Made by a program: the position numbers and the translations under genes
In this document: positions 35,440-47,408 of the stretch, piece after piece
Layout of the letters: every line of letters starts with the position of its first letter
Numbering within the stretch: position 1 is the first letter of the stretch
Assembly (NCBI GenBank): GCA_030704615.1
Contig: CM060732.1
Span: forward strand, 57,889,053-57,953,052
Direction of reading: 5' to 3'
Origin: Takakia lepidozioides
Lineage: Eukaryota > Streptophyta > Takakiopsida > Takakiales > Takakiaceae
DNA length: 64,000 nt
The notes under the pieces: model-generated
The model's database searches: none
What the model was told of the DNA's origin: nothing
What the model saw: the letters and a program-made list of their open reading frames with translations, nothing else

Positions 35440-36005
35440 ATCAATTTCAGCCCCTCAAATGAGCAATCCTAGATTATATAAATATTAATTTCAGCTGTTG
35501 AAATTGGCAATTCTAGCCCCCTAATGGCCATTCCAACCCTTGAAATTGACAATTCCAACCCTCAATTGACAATTCAAACCTTTCAAATTGACAATTCCAA
35601 CTCCTTAAATTGCAAAATCGACCCCTTGAAATTGACGATTCAAGCCCTTCAAATTGCAATTCCAACCTCTCAAATTACAAGTTGAGCCCTTTAAATTGGC
35701 AATTCCAGCCCCTTAAAATGCAATTCCAACCCCTGAAATTACAATTCCAGCCCCTCAAATTACAATTTCGGCCCTTGAAATTGCAATTCAGCCCTTGAAA
35801 TTGGCAATTCCAACCTCTCAAATTACAATTTGAGCCCTTTGAATTGGTAATTCTAGCCCTTGGAATCGGCAATTGCAGCCCCTCAAATTGCACTTCCAGC
35901 CCTTGAAATTGGTAATTCCAGCCTCTCAAATTACAATTCAAGCCCTCTAAATTAGAAATTCCAACCCCTAAAATTGGAACTTCTTGCCCCTTCGAATTTT
36001 AACTC
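35440..36005. repeat. Minisatellite of about 21-22 bp
   Basis: Some 25 degenerate copies of a unit like AATTCCAACCCCTCAAATTAC run head to tail. In one frame the repeat spells heptads such as LKLQFQP, which explains a spurious open frame. No sign of real coding use. Confidence 0.85.
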
Positions 36006-36960
36006 CCACTCCTAAATGGTGACCTGCTGATTTCGCCATACACTAGTGATTATAGTGTATGGCGGCTTGAACATGCTTTATTTCACATGTTAAATTAAAA
36101 AAACAGAAGTACGAAAAAAACAGAAATAAATCAAATAATTTAATGAAAAAATGGAACTATGATATCAAATTATATAAAAATAAAAATAATAAAAATACAA
36201 AACCAATTTGATATGGAAAATCATCTTATTTCTTTTATCTTCATGGGCTATTTTTCGTATATTATATGAAAATATAGTTTAAAAAAGCATAGAAATATTT
36301 AGTATAATGACATATAATATTTCAATCTTTTCCTTCAAATTGTCATCTATACATTTGATGTGAATGACATACATGTGTAACCTAATCCCATATGAGCTCT
36401 TGTTGTTCATTTTGCTTTGATTATCTCTTCTAAGTACTTGTCATCTCAATGTTAGATGTTATTCTATCACAAATCTAAAACCATATTTTGTTTTTTGCTC
36501 CATTTGTGTAGTCTTCTAAATAACCCTCATTTCTTATGTACTATTATTTGCATCTTCTAAATATTTGTGATTTGAATATTAGATGTCACTCTACACTCAT
36601 ATATGGCACTCTAATCTCATTATTGATGGTGGATTGGAGTTAAAAAAAAATCCCTCTAGTAAGAAAAAAATCTATATACCCATACCCTTGCACATACCAG
36701 TACAACACTACCCTAAACAGTGAATCAACAATTTGAATATAAACAACATAATTCAACTTCAATCTTTTACCCTAACACAAACCTTCAACCCTAAATCAAC
36801 AATACCCTGGCACATACCCCCTAGTAAGAAAAACAAATCTATATGCCCACACCCTAGCGCATATCCTAAACCCTAAATCAACAATTTGAACCTAAGCAAT
36901 AGAATTCAGCTTCAAGCTTTTACAAATTACATGACTAAAGTCTAAATTACAATGTCATTG
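36006..36960. other. AT-rich intergenic sequence
   Basis: Very AT-rich. Two short phrases recur (CTAGTAAGAAAAA...TCTATATACCCATACCC at about 36,655 and 36,820; CCCTAAATCAACAAT nearby), a local duplication of about 170 bp spacing. No gene. Confidence 0.5.
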
Positions 36961-36968
36961 TGAGTATA

Positions 36969-38203
36969 TCAAGAAATCCTTCCTGGATTCTCATTCAATT
37001 GGTTGGTACCTCTAGTCAATATCCATTTTTTGTTAACCAAAACCATCCCTAACCTATATTTTGTAGGAGATATAGATGAAGAAGAGAATAACAATGTTCC
37101 ATGAGTTAATGTCTTGGAATGTGAAAAAATTGCAGATGTATTACTAGTCTCAAATTTATATAAATATTGATGAACCACAAACTCCCCTCCAACTGGAATT
37201 CCAGATTTAGTCCACATGATCATTGTGCAATCCGTATCTGTTGTATCCACATGTGGTGAAAGAGGTGTAGACTTAGTCATGGATTGATGCATATGAATCT
37301 TTAAATCACAAACACCAATTCTAAGGCTATTTACGGGATGAATTTGACTCTCAAAAGTATGAACCATTTGTGGTCCAATTTTTTTTTTCATTGCACCCCA
37401 GATACATGATGCAATACTATCACCCACCCCTCAAAAAAACAACCTCTTCATGAGTCGAAAGCTTGCTGTTAGTATACTTGGTGACTTTTTCAGCATTTGC
37501 CTCTCCTCCAATATTTGAATACCCATGACTTGTAGACTTGTCAGGGCCTCGAATACCATCTTTGTCACTTCTACCCACATGTGGTGTGGTCTCAAAATAA
37601 AGGTTACTCATATTTCTAAGAGTTTGACCTTCCATATCATTCATGATATGTGGGATATATATGTGTTCCACCTCTCCAAAATCCAGTTCCTCCAAAGGGA
37701 TAGGTGGGTCTGTACATAACAATATGTCTGCCTTCATAACCATGATAGATTTTCTCACTGTATTAATCTCTGAACTCTGAAAGAGTATTCCCAACTTCCA
37801 CTAATACTGGAATTTGTTGACCAATATGGTCTATTTTCTCCTTTTTTTGTCTACTTTGAATCTGAGTAAAAACAATGTGTACCTCTATTGTAATTGGCAA
37901 TCCAAATTTCCTCAAAAGAGAAGTTGCTGGTGGGGAGCCAATAGAAATAATACATTTGACCACCAACGACTGTGCATGCTTGTATATCTTCTTCAAATCT
38001 TGGTACTTTGTCGTAACGTTCAAAAAATCCTCTAAACATACAATACTTAGATCTTGTACTAATAATAGACCGAATAGGGATTTACAATGGTCCATTGGAG
38101 TACATGATGGTACAGAAATACATCTTGGACATCTATTTGACTCTATGCTTTTGACATAGGACTCACACAACTTTGTGGCAATTGACCCTCCATAAGTGTA
38201 CAT
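36969..38203 (-). pseudogene. 2OG-Fe(II) dioxygenase-like gene, left copy
   Basis: Three overlapping frames on the minus strand (38203-37763, 37794-37420, 37427-36969) read as one protein of about 390 residues interrupted by two frameshifts. The N-terminal part has a Cys-rich stretch (NRCPRCISVPSCTPMDHCK). The C-terminal part has SPHVDTTDTDCTMIMW, GGEFVVHQYLYKFE, KTLTHGTLLF and GMVLVNKKWILTRGTNQL. His-x-Asp, then GGxF, then a second His in an HGT context is the metal-binding pattern of 2-oxoglutarate/iron dioxygenases, and the spacing and GGEF resemble TET/JBP-like (2OGFeDO) enzymes, which oxidise methylated bases. The family call is from motif pattern only. This copy keeps its C-terminus. 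Confidence 0.55.
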
Positions 38204-39690
38204 GGGCTAAGGGAATAACCCTAGTCCGAAACACAGTCTAAATGTTCATTACTTTTATGACAGGGAATCACATGTAATATTTAAAGTATTTCGGACTAGG
38301 GTTGTTCCCTTAGCCCATGTACACTTATGGAGGGGCAATTGCCACAAGTTGTGTGAGTCATGTGTCATAAGCATAGGGTCAAATAGATGTCCAAGATGTA
38401 TTCCTATACCATCATGTACTCCAACGGACCATTGTAAATCCCTATTAGGTCTATTGTTAGTACAAGACCTAAGTATTGTATGTATAAAGGATTTTCTGAA
38501 TGTTATGATACAATACCAAGATTTGAAGAGGTTTTACAAGTATGCAGTCACTATTTCTGGATATTTGGGATGGTTTGTACATGGTCTCCTCCTCGTCCTC
38601 TCCGTTCTGCTGGAGGTAGCCTGGTTGGAACAAATTAACCTTGAAAAAACTGTGCAAGAAGCACACAATGCAGTTTGATATCCCAATCGCTACAGCGCAG
38701 CGCCGTATATGGTAAAAATCCAGCTCTTGGAATGCAAATCACCCCCGGAATTAGGCCTTACAACAATTTGAAAACAATTCATAGCCTGGTAGATGAATCC
38801 CATCCCCGCCTTCAATGTAAAAAACAACCTGAAGTTTGAAATAGTTGAGCAAATGTCTTAAACATTCCTATTGGCTCCCCACCAGCACCTTCTCTTTTGA
38901 GGAAATTTGGATTGCCAATTACAATGGAGGTACATATTGCTTTTACTTAGATTCAAAGTAGACAGAAAAGGGAAGAAAATAGACCATATTGGTCATCAAA
39001 TTCCAACACTGGCAGAAGTTGGGAATCCACAATTCAGAGTTCAGAGATTAATACAGTGAGAAAATCTATCATGGTTATGAAGGCAGACATATTGTTATGT
39101 ATAGACCCACCTATCCCTTTGGAGGAACTGGATTTTGGAGAGGTGGAACTCATATACATCCCACATATCATGAATGATATGGAAGGTCAAACTCTTAGAA
39201 ATATGAATAACCTTTATTTTGAGACCACACCATATGTGGGTAGAAGTGACAAAGATGGTATTTAAGGCCTTGACAAGTCGACGAGTCATGGGTATTCAAG
39301 TACTGGAGGAGAGGCAAATGCTGGAAAAGTCACCAAGTATACTAACAATAAGCTTTTGACTAATGAAGAGGTTGCTTTTCGAGGGGCGGGTGATAGTATT
39401 GCATCATGTATATGGGGTGCAATGGGAACAAAAATTGGACCTCAAGTGGTTCATACTTTTGAGAGTCAAATTCATCCCGTAAATAGCCTTAGAATTGGTG
39501 TTTGTGATTTAAAGGTTCATATGCATCAATTACACGTGACTAAGTCTACACCTCTTCCACCACATGTGGATACAACAGATATGGATTGCACAATGATCAT
39601 GTGGACTAAATCTGGAATTCCAGTTGGAGGGGAGTTTGTGGTTCATCAATATTTACATAAATTTGAGACTAATCATACACCTGTCATACA
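37140..39690. repeat. Large inverted duplication carrying two copies of the dioxygenase-like gene
   Basis: The left arm (about 37140-38235) and right arm (about 38290-39690) are reverse complements over more than 1 kb, joined by a spacer of about 55 bp. At the centre, TAAGTGTACATGGGCTAAGG on the left faces CCTTAGCCCATGTACACTTA on the right. The right arm carries an extra block of about 290 bp (38578-38870) and ends a little before the CACTA element. Transcription through the centre would give a long hairpin RNA. Confidence 0.85.
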
Positions 39691-39708
39691 TGGACCTCCA
39701 GACAAAAG
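38349..39708 (+). pseudogene. 2OG-Fe(II) dioxygenase-like gene, right copy, truncated
   Basis: Mirror copy of the gene in the left arm, now on the plus strand: NRCPRCIPIPSCTPTDHCK near 38,370, ADILLCIDPPIPLEELDFGE near 39,080, GDSIASCIWGAMGTKIGPQ near 39,390, then PHVDTTDMDCTMIMW and GGEFVVHQYLHKFE near 39,560-39,670. It has a stop near 39,265, an insertion of unrelated sequence at 38578-38870, and ends before the second His motif, where homology stops and a CACTA element begins. It cannot encode an active enzyme. Confidence 0.6.
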
Positions 39709-40653
39709 CACTACAACAAAAATATGGATTTGTGACTGGGATTTATGACTATTTTCTAGTCAGAAGACCCTCATGACTGACAGTCGTAAAACCCTGGTCG
39801 TAGAGCAACTGTAGTCACATGTACCTAACAGTCATAAGTCCCCATGACTGACTGAAGACAAGTGATGTGTCATCTGAACGTGCTGACTGGAGGCTGACGT
39901 GTAGTTATATGTACCAACGTTGTCATGATTACAGACACCCACATGGAGGCCACGTGGCGAGGCGGCTGCATGCCACGTGTCCACATTTGACCCTATAGTC
40001 ATAGTCATAGTCATATCAACGCTGTCATGACTACATACATCCGCGTGGAGGGCCTTGCCTGCTTGATACGTGTCCCCATTGACATTTGAAATTCAAATTT
40101 TGAATTTTAGTGGTTCAAAAATTTGAAATGTGCGTTGGCCGTTGACCATTGACCCCACACCATCCCACACATTACTAAACAATACATTTGAACCTAAGAC
40201 CGCCGCATTATAGCACTACTACGTCATTTTACACTAACCAACTCACCTATGACACATACATGCATAGCATAAGTGGTTTGATTATATATAACCACAACAA
40301 ACTTTGAAATATAAAGAGAGTGACATGTCTAGTCATAGTCATATATGTAGTCACAGTCATGTAATCATGTAGTAATACATGACTATGACATGTCATCCAA
40401 TCATAGACATATGTACATAACACCTCATCATACCTAAGACTTACTCATGACTGTTAGTCATATGTACCATGACATGTCATCACATCATAGACTTGCACAC
40501 GACTGTCAGTCATATGTCCCGTCATGTGTTCGTCCAAGAAATATTTTATTCATTTCTAACTGTATTCACGAAAGTGTAGTCATCCATTTAGTCAGATGTG
40601 CCATGACTACGGGAAAGCCACAGTCATGAAACCCAGCTTTTCTTGTATTGAAG
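39706..40653. mobile_element. Non-autonomous CACTA element with 3-bp target duplication
   Basis: The element spans 39709-40650: the left end is CACTACAACAAAAA and the right end TTTTCTTGTATTG (imperfect inverted repeat of CACTACAAGAAAA). The 3-bp target duplication AAG flanks it (39706-39708, 40651-40653). The interior is full of short AGTCATG / CATGACT motifs in both directions, as expected of subterminal transposase-binding repeats. It has no coding capacity. Confidence 0.9.
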
Positions 40654-40979
40654 GTACTGTTGAGTAGAACGTATCACCACATATCAAGTTCCAAACTAGA
40701 TGATGAGATGGAGTTGTAACCCTGTTAGAAAATTTGAAAGGCCTATCCTTTTGAAATATTTTGGAGTTTGTAGATATTTTGAACACAATGCTTTTAACCA
40801 GAAGATTAATCATGCAAGGTGCCAGGTTTGCATTGGATAGAACTGTTTGTTGGACATTAAACAGGCAATTGGTGTGGCAAATCCATTATAACCACTTCTT
40901 ACAATAAAGGGCCAAGATAGGAAGTGAACAATTTGTCTGACAGGCATGAGATTGTGTGGGCACTATGTAAGCAAGGAAA

Positions 40980-41411
40980 ATGAAAGAGGTGCTCCACATT
41001 CTAGACCAAGGAGGCATTCAGGCAGACTTCAATATGTATATCTGTCTCTTACAAAGGTGCATCAACATGAAAACTCTGGCAGAGGGAAAGCAGGTGCATG
41101 CCCACATTATCCAAAGTGGATTCAAGCCAAACACCTTTATCGGCAACACCCTTGTCAACATGTATGCCAAGTGTCGGAGCATGCTGGATGCCCAACAAGT
41201 GTTTGAGGAGATGCCTGACCGAGATACAGTCACTTGGACAATGCTGATGGCAGGATGTGTGAAACATGGACATCCCAATGAGGCCTTAACAATCTATGAG
41301 CAAATGCAATGGGAATGGGTGACCCCGGACAGGGTCACATTCATTTGTGCTCGCAATGCATGTGCCAGTGTACAAGCCAAGCAGGTCCATGCGGACCATA
41401 TATTAATTTAG
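40980..41411 (+). pseudogene. PLS-type PPR protein fragment
   Basis: An open frame of 143 codons with pentatricopeptide repeats of the plant RNA-editing type: LLQRCINMKTLAEGKQVHAH, GNTLVNMYAKCRSMLDAQQV, DTVTWTMLMAGCVKHGHPNE. PPR proteins bind organellar RNA. The frame ends at 41411 after about four repeats, with no E or DYW domain, where full proteins have many more. Weaker PPR-like sequence (VETLYAKCGSI-like) follows after a frame change at about 41,420-41,470. I read this as a truncated or retroposed fragment. Confidence 0.8.
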
Positions 41412-41526
41412 AAAATACCCTTCTGGACATATGCAAAATGTGGGAGCATAAAGGATGCAAGTCTGGAGTCTAACCCTCAAGCTCTGGCGGCCATGTCAGG
41501 GTTCTAATTGCTGGGCAGCTCTTACA

Positions 41527-41730
41527 CAACAGATTGATGCTTGTAAGAAGGGCTTTCTAGAGGAAATCTGGAAAGCCTAAACGAATTGCTCTATCAAAGT
41601 AAGTCCCACTACTGGAGTGTGAAAGGGGCTGAGCCTCGAGATTCTCAAAGTTGGTAAACAACGGTACATGCACAAGTTAATCCTTGAATGGAATTTGAGA
41701 GGGTGTCTCTCTGGTCAGAGTACCTAGGAC
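41527..41730. repeat. Second copy of the repeat found in the TAF1A intron
   Basis: Matches 8091-8190 directly (CAGATTGATGCTTGTAAG..., TCTAGAGGAAATCTGGAAA) and 7958-8052 in reverse (AAAGTTGGTAAACA, then GTCTGGTCAGAG-like). The relative orientation of the two halves differs between the sites. Confidence 0.6.
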
Positions 41731-42033
41731 AGTGAGTCAAAAATTGAATATTGTCTTCAGGTAGCTAACAGAGGTGGAAGTGAGATGACGAAGTGGGCAA
41801 TTGTAGAGACTGCGAGTGGAGTAGCCAGCCCTGGACCATCTGGAACCCTCCAATGTGACCTCTATATGTAAGAATTTTACCCCCAAGTAATTTGGCTCAT
41901 AGTTCAGCGCATATAAAGCCAGTCCTGGACCATCTGAACCCCTATATATGTGAGCAATTTGTGTCTCTCCTAGCATGATTGGCTGGAAGCTCAGTGAACT
42001 GTTGAAAGTAGTAGAGCAGTTTCTAGTGGAATT

Positions 42034-42780
42034 GTGGGCCACAGAGATGGATGCCTCTACTTTCAAATGCTGAAAAATGGATTCTATTGGTCATTACAGG
42101 CCACTCAGAATGCCAGGCATGCTAGTTGGCGACGGGAAACTCGGGGGCATCTCAACATTGAACATGTGGATTCTAGTCTACGCATGGACTTTCACAACAA
42201 TGCAGCCAATGAATGGCTTGGTTACCGGTTGGAAACGATTGGAACAACAGTTCTCTGTTCAACAGCCCTCCTCCAAGTGGTTTTTCCATCAAGTATCGTG
42301 CAACCAGGTTAATCTGGAATTCTGTGACAAAATGAAATGTCCACAGCTGCTCAATCTAGAACTGTGCTACCACAGCAGGAGTTCAGATGTTTGGATTAAA
42401 CTGGCTGATTCAGTGAGTGAAATCAAATGTCCGAGTTTCTCCTCCTGGCCCTCATCATTGCTTAGATGCCTAGTGCATGTCTGCCAGACCAAGGGATTAC
42501 CAAAGCACACATCTAAAAGCTTCAGATGTGAAACTTCAACCTTCTGGCCATCACTAACAGACCAAAGTTATGTAAGCACATCAGGGTAATGTAACAAATT
42601 CCAGGTTTATGCCTCTATAGATCATGTGGAGCAGGTTAACAATGGGTGCTCGAGGATGCATTAAAACCTGAGTGTTGTCTTCCAAAAACCCCGCTGGTGC
42701 TAAAGGGTGTGTCGGCTACAATCAAGAGAGGGAGCAAAGTTGGGGTAGTAGGCCTCCCTTCTTTAAATGAGAGTCATCAT
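42034..42780 (+). pseudogene. ABCC-type (MRP) ABC transporter gene fragment
   Basis: The first part (42120-42312) encodes HVDSSLRMDFHNNAANEWLG and RLETIGTTVLCSTALL, a membrane-domain block typical of ABCC exporters (NxWLxxRLExIG). The second part (42608-42765) holds YASIDHVEQ and then TPLVLKGVSATIKRGSKVGV, the linker and start of the second nucleotide-binding domain, which breaks off just before the Walker A motif. Frame changes and missing regions show it is a relic. Short duplicated sequence (CCTGGACCATCTG) occurs upstream at 41,830 and 41,925. Confidence 0.6.
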
Positions 42781-42888
42781 GAAAAATCAGCCCAGTGGAT
42801 GCGGGTGAGATTCATGGCACAAATATTGTCCTCATCATACAGATCACTTTCACCAGTTCCCACATTCGAACCCCCTGGAGTAAATTGA

Positions 42889-45800
42889 TGGATACCTGAT
42901 AGGGAATTCCCCAGTGCGGCTGAATCTGGAGTGAACCCTGGATCTGGATGTAGAAAATTTGGGACCTCCTCAACATTGCCCAAAGCTGCAACAGCTAGCA
43001 GCTTTATGTATGGAGTGCACGTAGAAAAGTTCCCAGGCAGCCTGATTTTCTCTCTCATGGGCACATTGTCCTTGCCTTCAGCATCTACAACTACTAGTAG
43101 TTGTCAAATCTGGAGCAAACATAATCTTAGAGTAGATTCGTGCGCTCTCTCTCTCCTTTGAACAGCAAACAAACAGAAGCAGGGAGGAAAAGGATCAGTC
43201 TCGACAAAGTACAGTTCAAGACGTTATTTTTCGGATTTTTCGGGCAGTTCGGGCAGGTTCCAGAAACTTGACGACGACGATGACGTGGTTACGATGACGT
43301 GGCGACGATGACGAGGCACTATGGCACCCTATTCCTAAACTAGCTTCCGACCTTCGGTCGTCGCTAGAATAAATGAAACTTGCGAAAATTACAAAAAGGG
43401 ATTTGCAAGGCCTGTGACCCATTCCCCGATCACGGTGCTGTTTCCAGCCGTCTCCATAGAACGCTAATCTCACGCTAGCTGCCACATAAGGCCTTCAATC
43501 GAAATATATGCTCAAGTTGCTTGGCCACTGCCTGCGTACGTAGGACTTGTTCTCTGCAAATCTTTACTTCCAACTCCTCCAACCTCCTCCCTATCAGATC
43601 TCTCCATCCTTGTCAGCCACTGCAATGTTATAGATCATATTGATGTGGACCATATCACAGTCAAATATGTAATAGTAGATCAGAGGATGAGCTTGTCGAG
43701 ACACACGTACAAGGAGCAGGTTTTGGTATGTATGTGCCCGACGTTATCTTTTAACTACGATGATTTTCAGTATTGAAACTGGGAATGGAGAGACAGATTG
43801 CTGGTAATCTCCTCGGGGCCCACATCATTGAGACTAGGGACACGAATTGATAAGTATGACTAAATGCAGGTGAACGAACAATCGCCACTTCCATTGAGAC
43901 AGGCTGCATAAGTTATCAACATTTTTGTTCTATGGCTAGGTAGCTTTACGGATCCTAGTTGTGCCCTGTAGACACTGCTTTGTTCACTCGAGCTGCTCTG
44001 GTTTCACAGTACACGAAAGAAATGGCCTTGCAGTATGTGGATTCTCAGCAATGCAGATGCCGCCCTTCACTTCCATTGGAGACCTTGTAGGATGGGGTTT
44101 TCATGCGTCACGGGGGCTTGCCACAGAACAATCTTAGCACTCACTTGTCTGGGAAGGAAGGTACTGGAAGTGAAGCGAGCTGCAGCGTGTCCCGTGCTCT
44201 TAGCCTGTCAGGTGTAACCGCCTCTAGTACACTATCAAACGTAAGTCATGAATTGTGCAGCAACTATTCGGGCAACTATTCGGTGGTCTAATTGCAAGTG
44301 GGCCCCTTAAATCACTCAAAGGTTGCTTCTTCTCGCAGAAAGGATCATGGTTCAGTGCTGAGTGGATTCTGCCTACCTAAAGATCCTACCTACATTTTGA
44401 CACATTTCTCAGAAGTTTTCCGCTGATCTGGATTCTGTAGTCAAACTTTATCCCGTACTCCAACTAACTTAGAGTCTAACAGTGTCAGAATATATCGGAT
44501 GTAAGGTCGCTCGGACCATCCAACGGCTGTCGGTACAAAGCGCGTCCACATGTTATTTCTCATATGTACTTTTCATTGTAATGTAATACCTACAGGCCCT
44601 ACAGAGTAAGAAGACACGTGCTGCGCAAGAGTGTGAAATGCTATGCAAGAGAGTACTCAAACAAACAAGAGATCCAGCAGCCAACAGCCCAACTGAAAAT
44701 CCACTGACAGCAGTAATAATGCCACAAGACTGAATCACCCACCCGTCACCTGCAAGCGTGGGACTGTACTTACAGTGCAGAGAAAATTAACAATATAATA
44801 GGGGAAGTGGGGAGATTCGAGTGCTGACATCGGCACGGTGCTGCCTTTGATGAGTTCATGCCCCTGCCCTCGTCCTGAGCTGCTGCACGGTGGCTTTGGG
44901 CACCATAAACAAACCAGAGATTGCACAAGATTGCGCTGCGAGTGTACCACCCTTCAATGCTTCCCAGGCGCCCAACATCATTGCCATAATAACCACCCTT
45001 TTTATTTTTATTTTTGTTCCAAGGAACCCACTCTTTCGTAGCCTGTATTTTTTTTTTAAATATTATTTTAGAGAAAGGGGAGGAAGCCCTTTAGAGCCTA
45101 TATTATTTCAGTTTTTCAATTTTCTATGTTTGTTCAATACCAGCAGTGGTCGACAGATGTGTGTCACCCACTGTTGTGTGGCTCAAATCCTGCTAACTTA
45201 ACTTAAGCTTTCCCTTTGCGAAAACTTTTCGCGTGCCTCCAGTTCACTCAGTTCATCGCCCTCCAGAGGAGAGATCATTAGTTACATACAGATATACACA
45301 AAGGAATGTATGATTCCAATTTCTGCTAACTGTCACTTCACGAAAATTTCAGAGACATGGAAGGTGAACTTTGATTTGTTTTTCTCGACATCTGCCACAC
45401 TACTTAGTATCCATAACATCACATGTTGAAGCCCACTGCACTGCAAGCCAAAAGCTCCTCATATGGGGGCACAGCCTAAATTGAAACATCCTATTTACGA
45501 GGAGGGAATCCCTAGTTGCAAGGGGGAGAGAAAGAAAGAACAATGAATTGACAAGTAGCTAGTGTGTGTAATGTACTTGGCATCGATGTTTAGAATGTGG
45601 GCTGGTTGCGGTGTGGAGATGTATGAGCTTCAAGTTAAGTTAGGTAGTTGTTCATCTGCCCTTTTCCGGATGTCCTCTCGGCCTCAAAGTATGGCTCAGT
45701 ATCACTGAATATATATGGTTGATCAGCCACCTAACCCAACGCAAAGGGGCATGCCATTGTGGTGGATTTTTAAGATAACCAAGTCCAGGTCTGAGTGGCT

Positions 45801-46923
45801 GCCCTCCCTCAATGTCAGCCCTAGGGAGTGGAAAAAATAACTACTAGAGAGGGTTAACAGTTAACAGTTAACACTTAATAACCCTTAACTTCCCAAGCCC
45901 TTTTTGGAGTTTTTAACAATTTTGGGTACCCAGCTAGAGTAAATTGCCCGTAGAAACCTACCAAAAATCATCCATAGATTCCAGCCATATAGAAGTGGGC
46001 CGAGCTCATTTAACATATCAAAAAAAGAGCCAATTCCACCGTGGGAATTGTGAGATTATAACATTGCTCCAAACCTCAAATTTCAAGTCTCAGAGGAGAA
46101 ATGGGAAGAAATAGGTTTGACCAAATCAATACATGGCTTTATCCAATTTTGCTTGCCCCAAGACCCACCATTTCCAAATCCACAATGGAATGGCTACAAC
46201 CCCTCTAAATTGCAGGTCCAACAGTTTTTCACTTATGGTTGCTTTGTATGTAATTACATTGGGGTTAAAATCTAAAAATTGACAAGGAAAAATGTGCCTC
46301 CAAATGAAGTACTTTTTTTTTCTACAGAATTTCTAAAACCCAATTTTTTTTAATTTTTACTAACTTTATTGATTTTACAATTTGGGCCTGTTTACCCGCC
46401 ACGTCAACAGTCAACAAGCCCTTTACAAGACCAAAATCTGACATAGTTACCTTAGATATTTTCTGTAGGTGGTAGCTTTTGTTTTTTCTTAATTTTTCTT
46501 TTGCATCATATTTGAGACAAGTCTTTTGTCATAAAAGCTTTAGGAGTAGGCCGCATCAAAGGAGATCCGCTGAAATTAGGTGGAAGTGGTAATTCAGAGC
46601 GACCCGATTGGGGCCGCTTGGGAAATTAAGGGTTAACCCACAAGGAAAAAGGTTTGGTAAATTCATCCTTTCTCGAATCTTCCTCTGTTTGCGGTAGCTC
46701 GCAGCTCGTGAAGCTCTAGCATTAGCCTACTCTTTAAGATAGCTCTAGGTTCACTCCGACAGCTTTCATCCATTGGATGGTTCTCTCTTCGATATGGTTC
46801 CTTGGGTTCGTCCCTAGCCGCAAGGTGTGCATGCTTTATGGCCCCACATGGGTTTATTTTTTCCCCATCAATAAAAATATCGGGGTTCACCCCCTTTTTT
46901 TCTTTTTTTTTTAAGGTTCATTG
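42889..46923. other. Long intergenic region without recognised genes
   Basis: I found no supported gene over about 4 kb. Small features: a GACGATGACG-rich patch at 43,265-43,315, repeated TTAACAGTTAACA at 45,855-45,880, and T-rich patches near 45,000 and 46,310. Short open frames at 44035-44291 and 44838-45201 are coding-like in composition but match no family I know. A small host gene or more pseudogene exons cannot be excluded. Confidence 0.4.
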
Positions 46924-47408
46924 CAGTGTTGGACTGTATATAGGTGAAGGATTGGTATATAATATTGGTATATGCACTGGTATTAGATACCAGACCAGTC
47001 TGGTATCATTTGGGAGAATACTTGGTCATGTGCCAGAGCTGGTATCAGTTCTTTCATACCAGCCACAATACCAGTACAATACCAGTATGTCTTCCTCATT
47101 TACTCTGGTATGTCTCCTGAATAATTTATGTGTACATATGCGTATATATTTGTACTTAAGTATATTTTATTTGTTTTCACGCGTTTGATAAATTTGTAAC
47201 TCAAGATGGCTTTGGAATGATGCCTGAGTTGATATCTCATACCAGCTGGTATTGTGGTCATGATACTCATATTCATACCAGTATCTGGGGAAAAAAAAAC
47301 ATCTACCATTATATAGAGCAGACTAGTATGAAAGTTTTGTGATACGTCTGGTACCAAGACCAGTCTGGTATGTAAAAAACTTGATACCAATCCAACACTG
47401 GTTTATTT
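46916..47408. mobile_element. Non-autonomous hAT-like element rich in TACCAG motifs
   Basis: The element 46924-47400 (477 bp) starts CAGTGTTGGA and ends TCCAACACTG, a perfect 10-bp terminal inverted repeat of hAT type. The flanking 8-mers GTTCATTG and GTTTATTT agree at six of eight positions, which fits an aged 8-bp target duplication. The interior repeats TACCAG / CTGGTAT many times in both directions. No coding sequence. Confidence 0.75.

Noticed and set aside
35610-35798. Heptad-repeat protein (LKLQFQP)
   Set aside because: The 21-bp minisatellite explains it; flanking copies contain stops in the same frame.
41737-42066. Minus-strand 109-codon frame
   Set aside because: No recognisable domain, and it overlaps a local duplication and the plus-strand ABCC fragment.
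43216-43485. Minus-strand frame over the GACGATGACG patch
   Set aside because: Composition is driven by the short repeat, with no family features.
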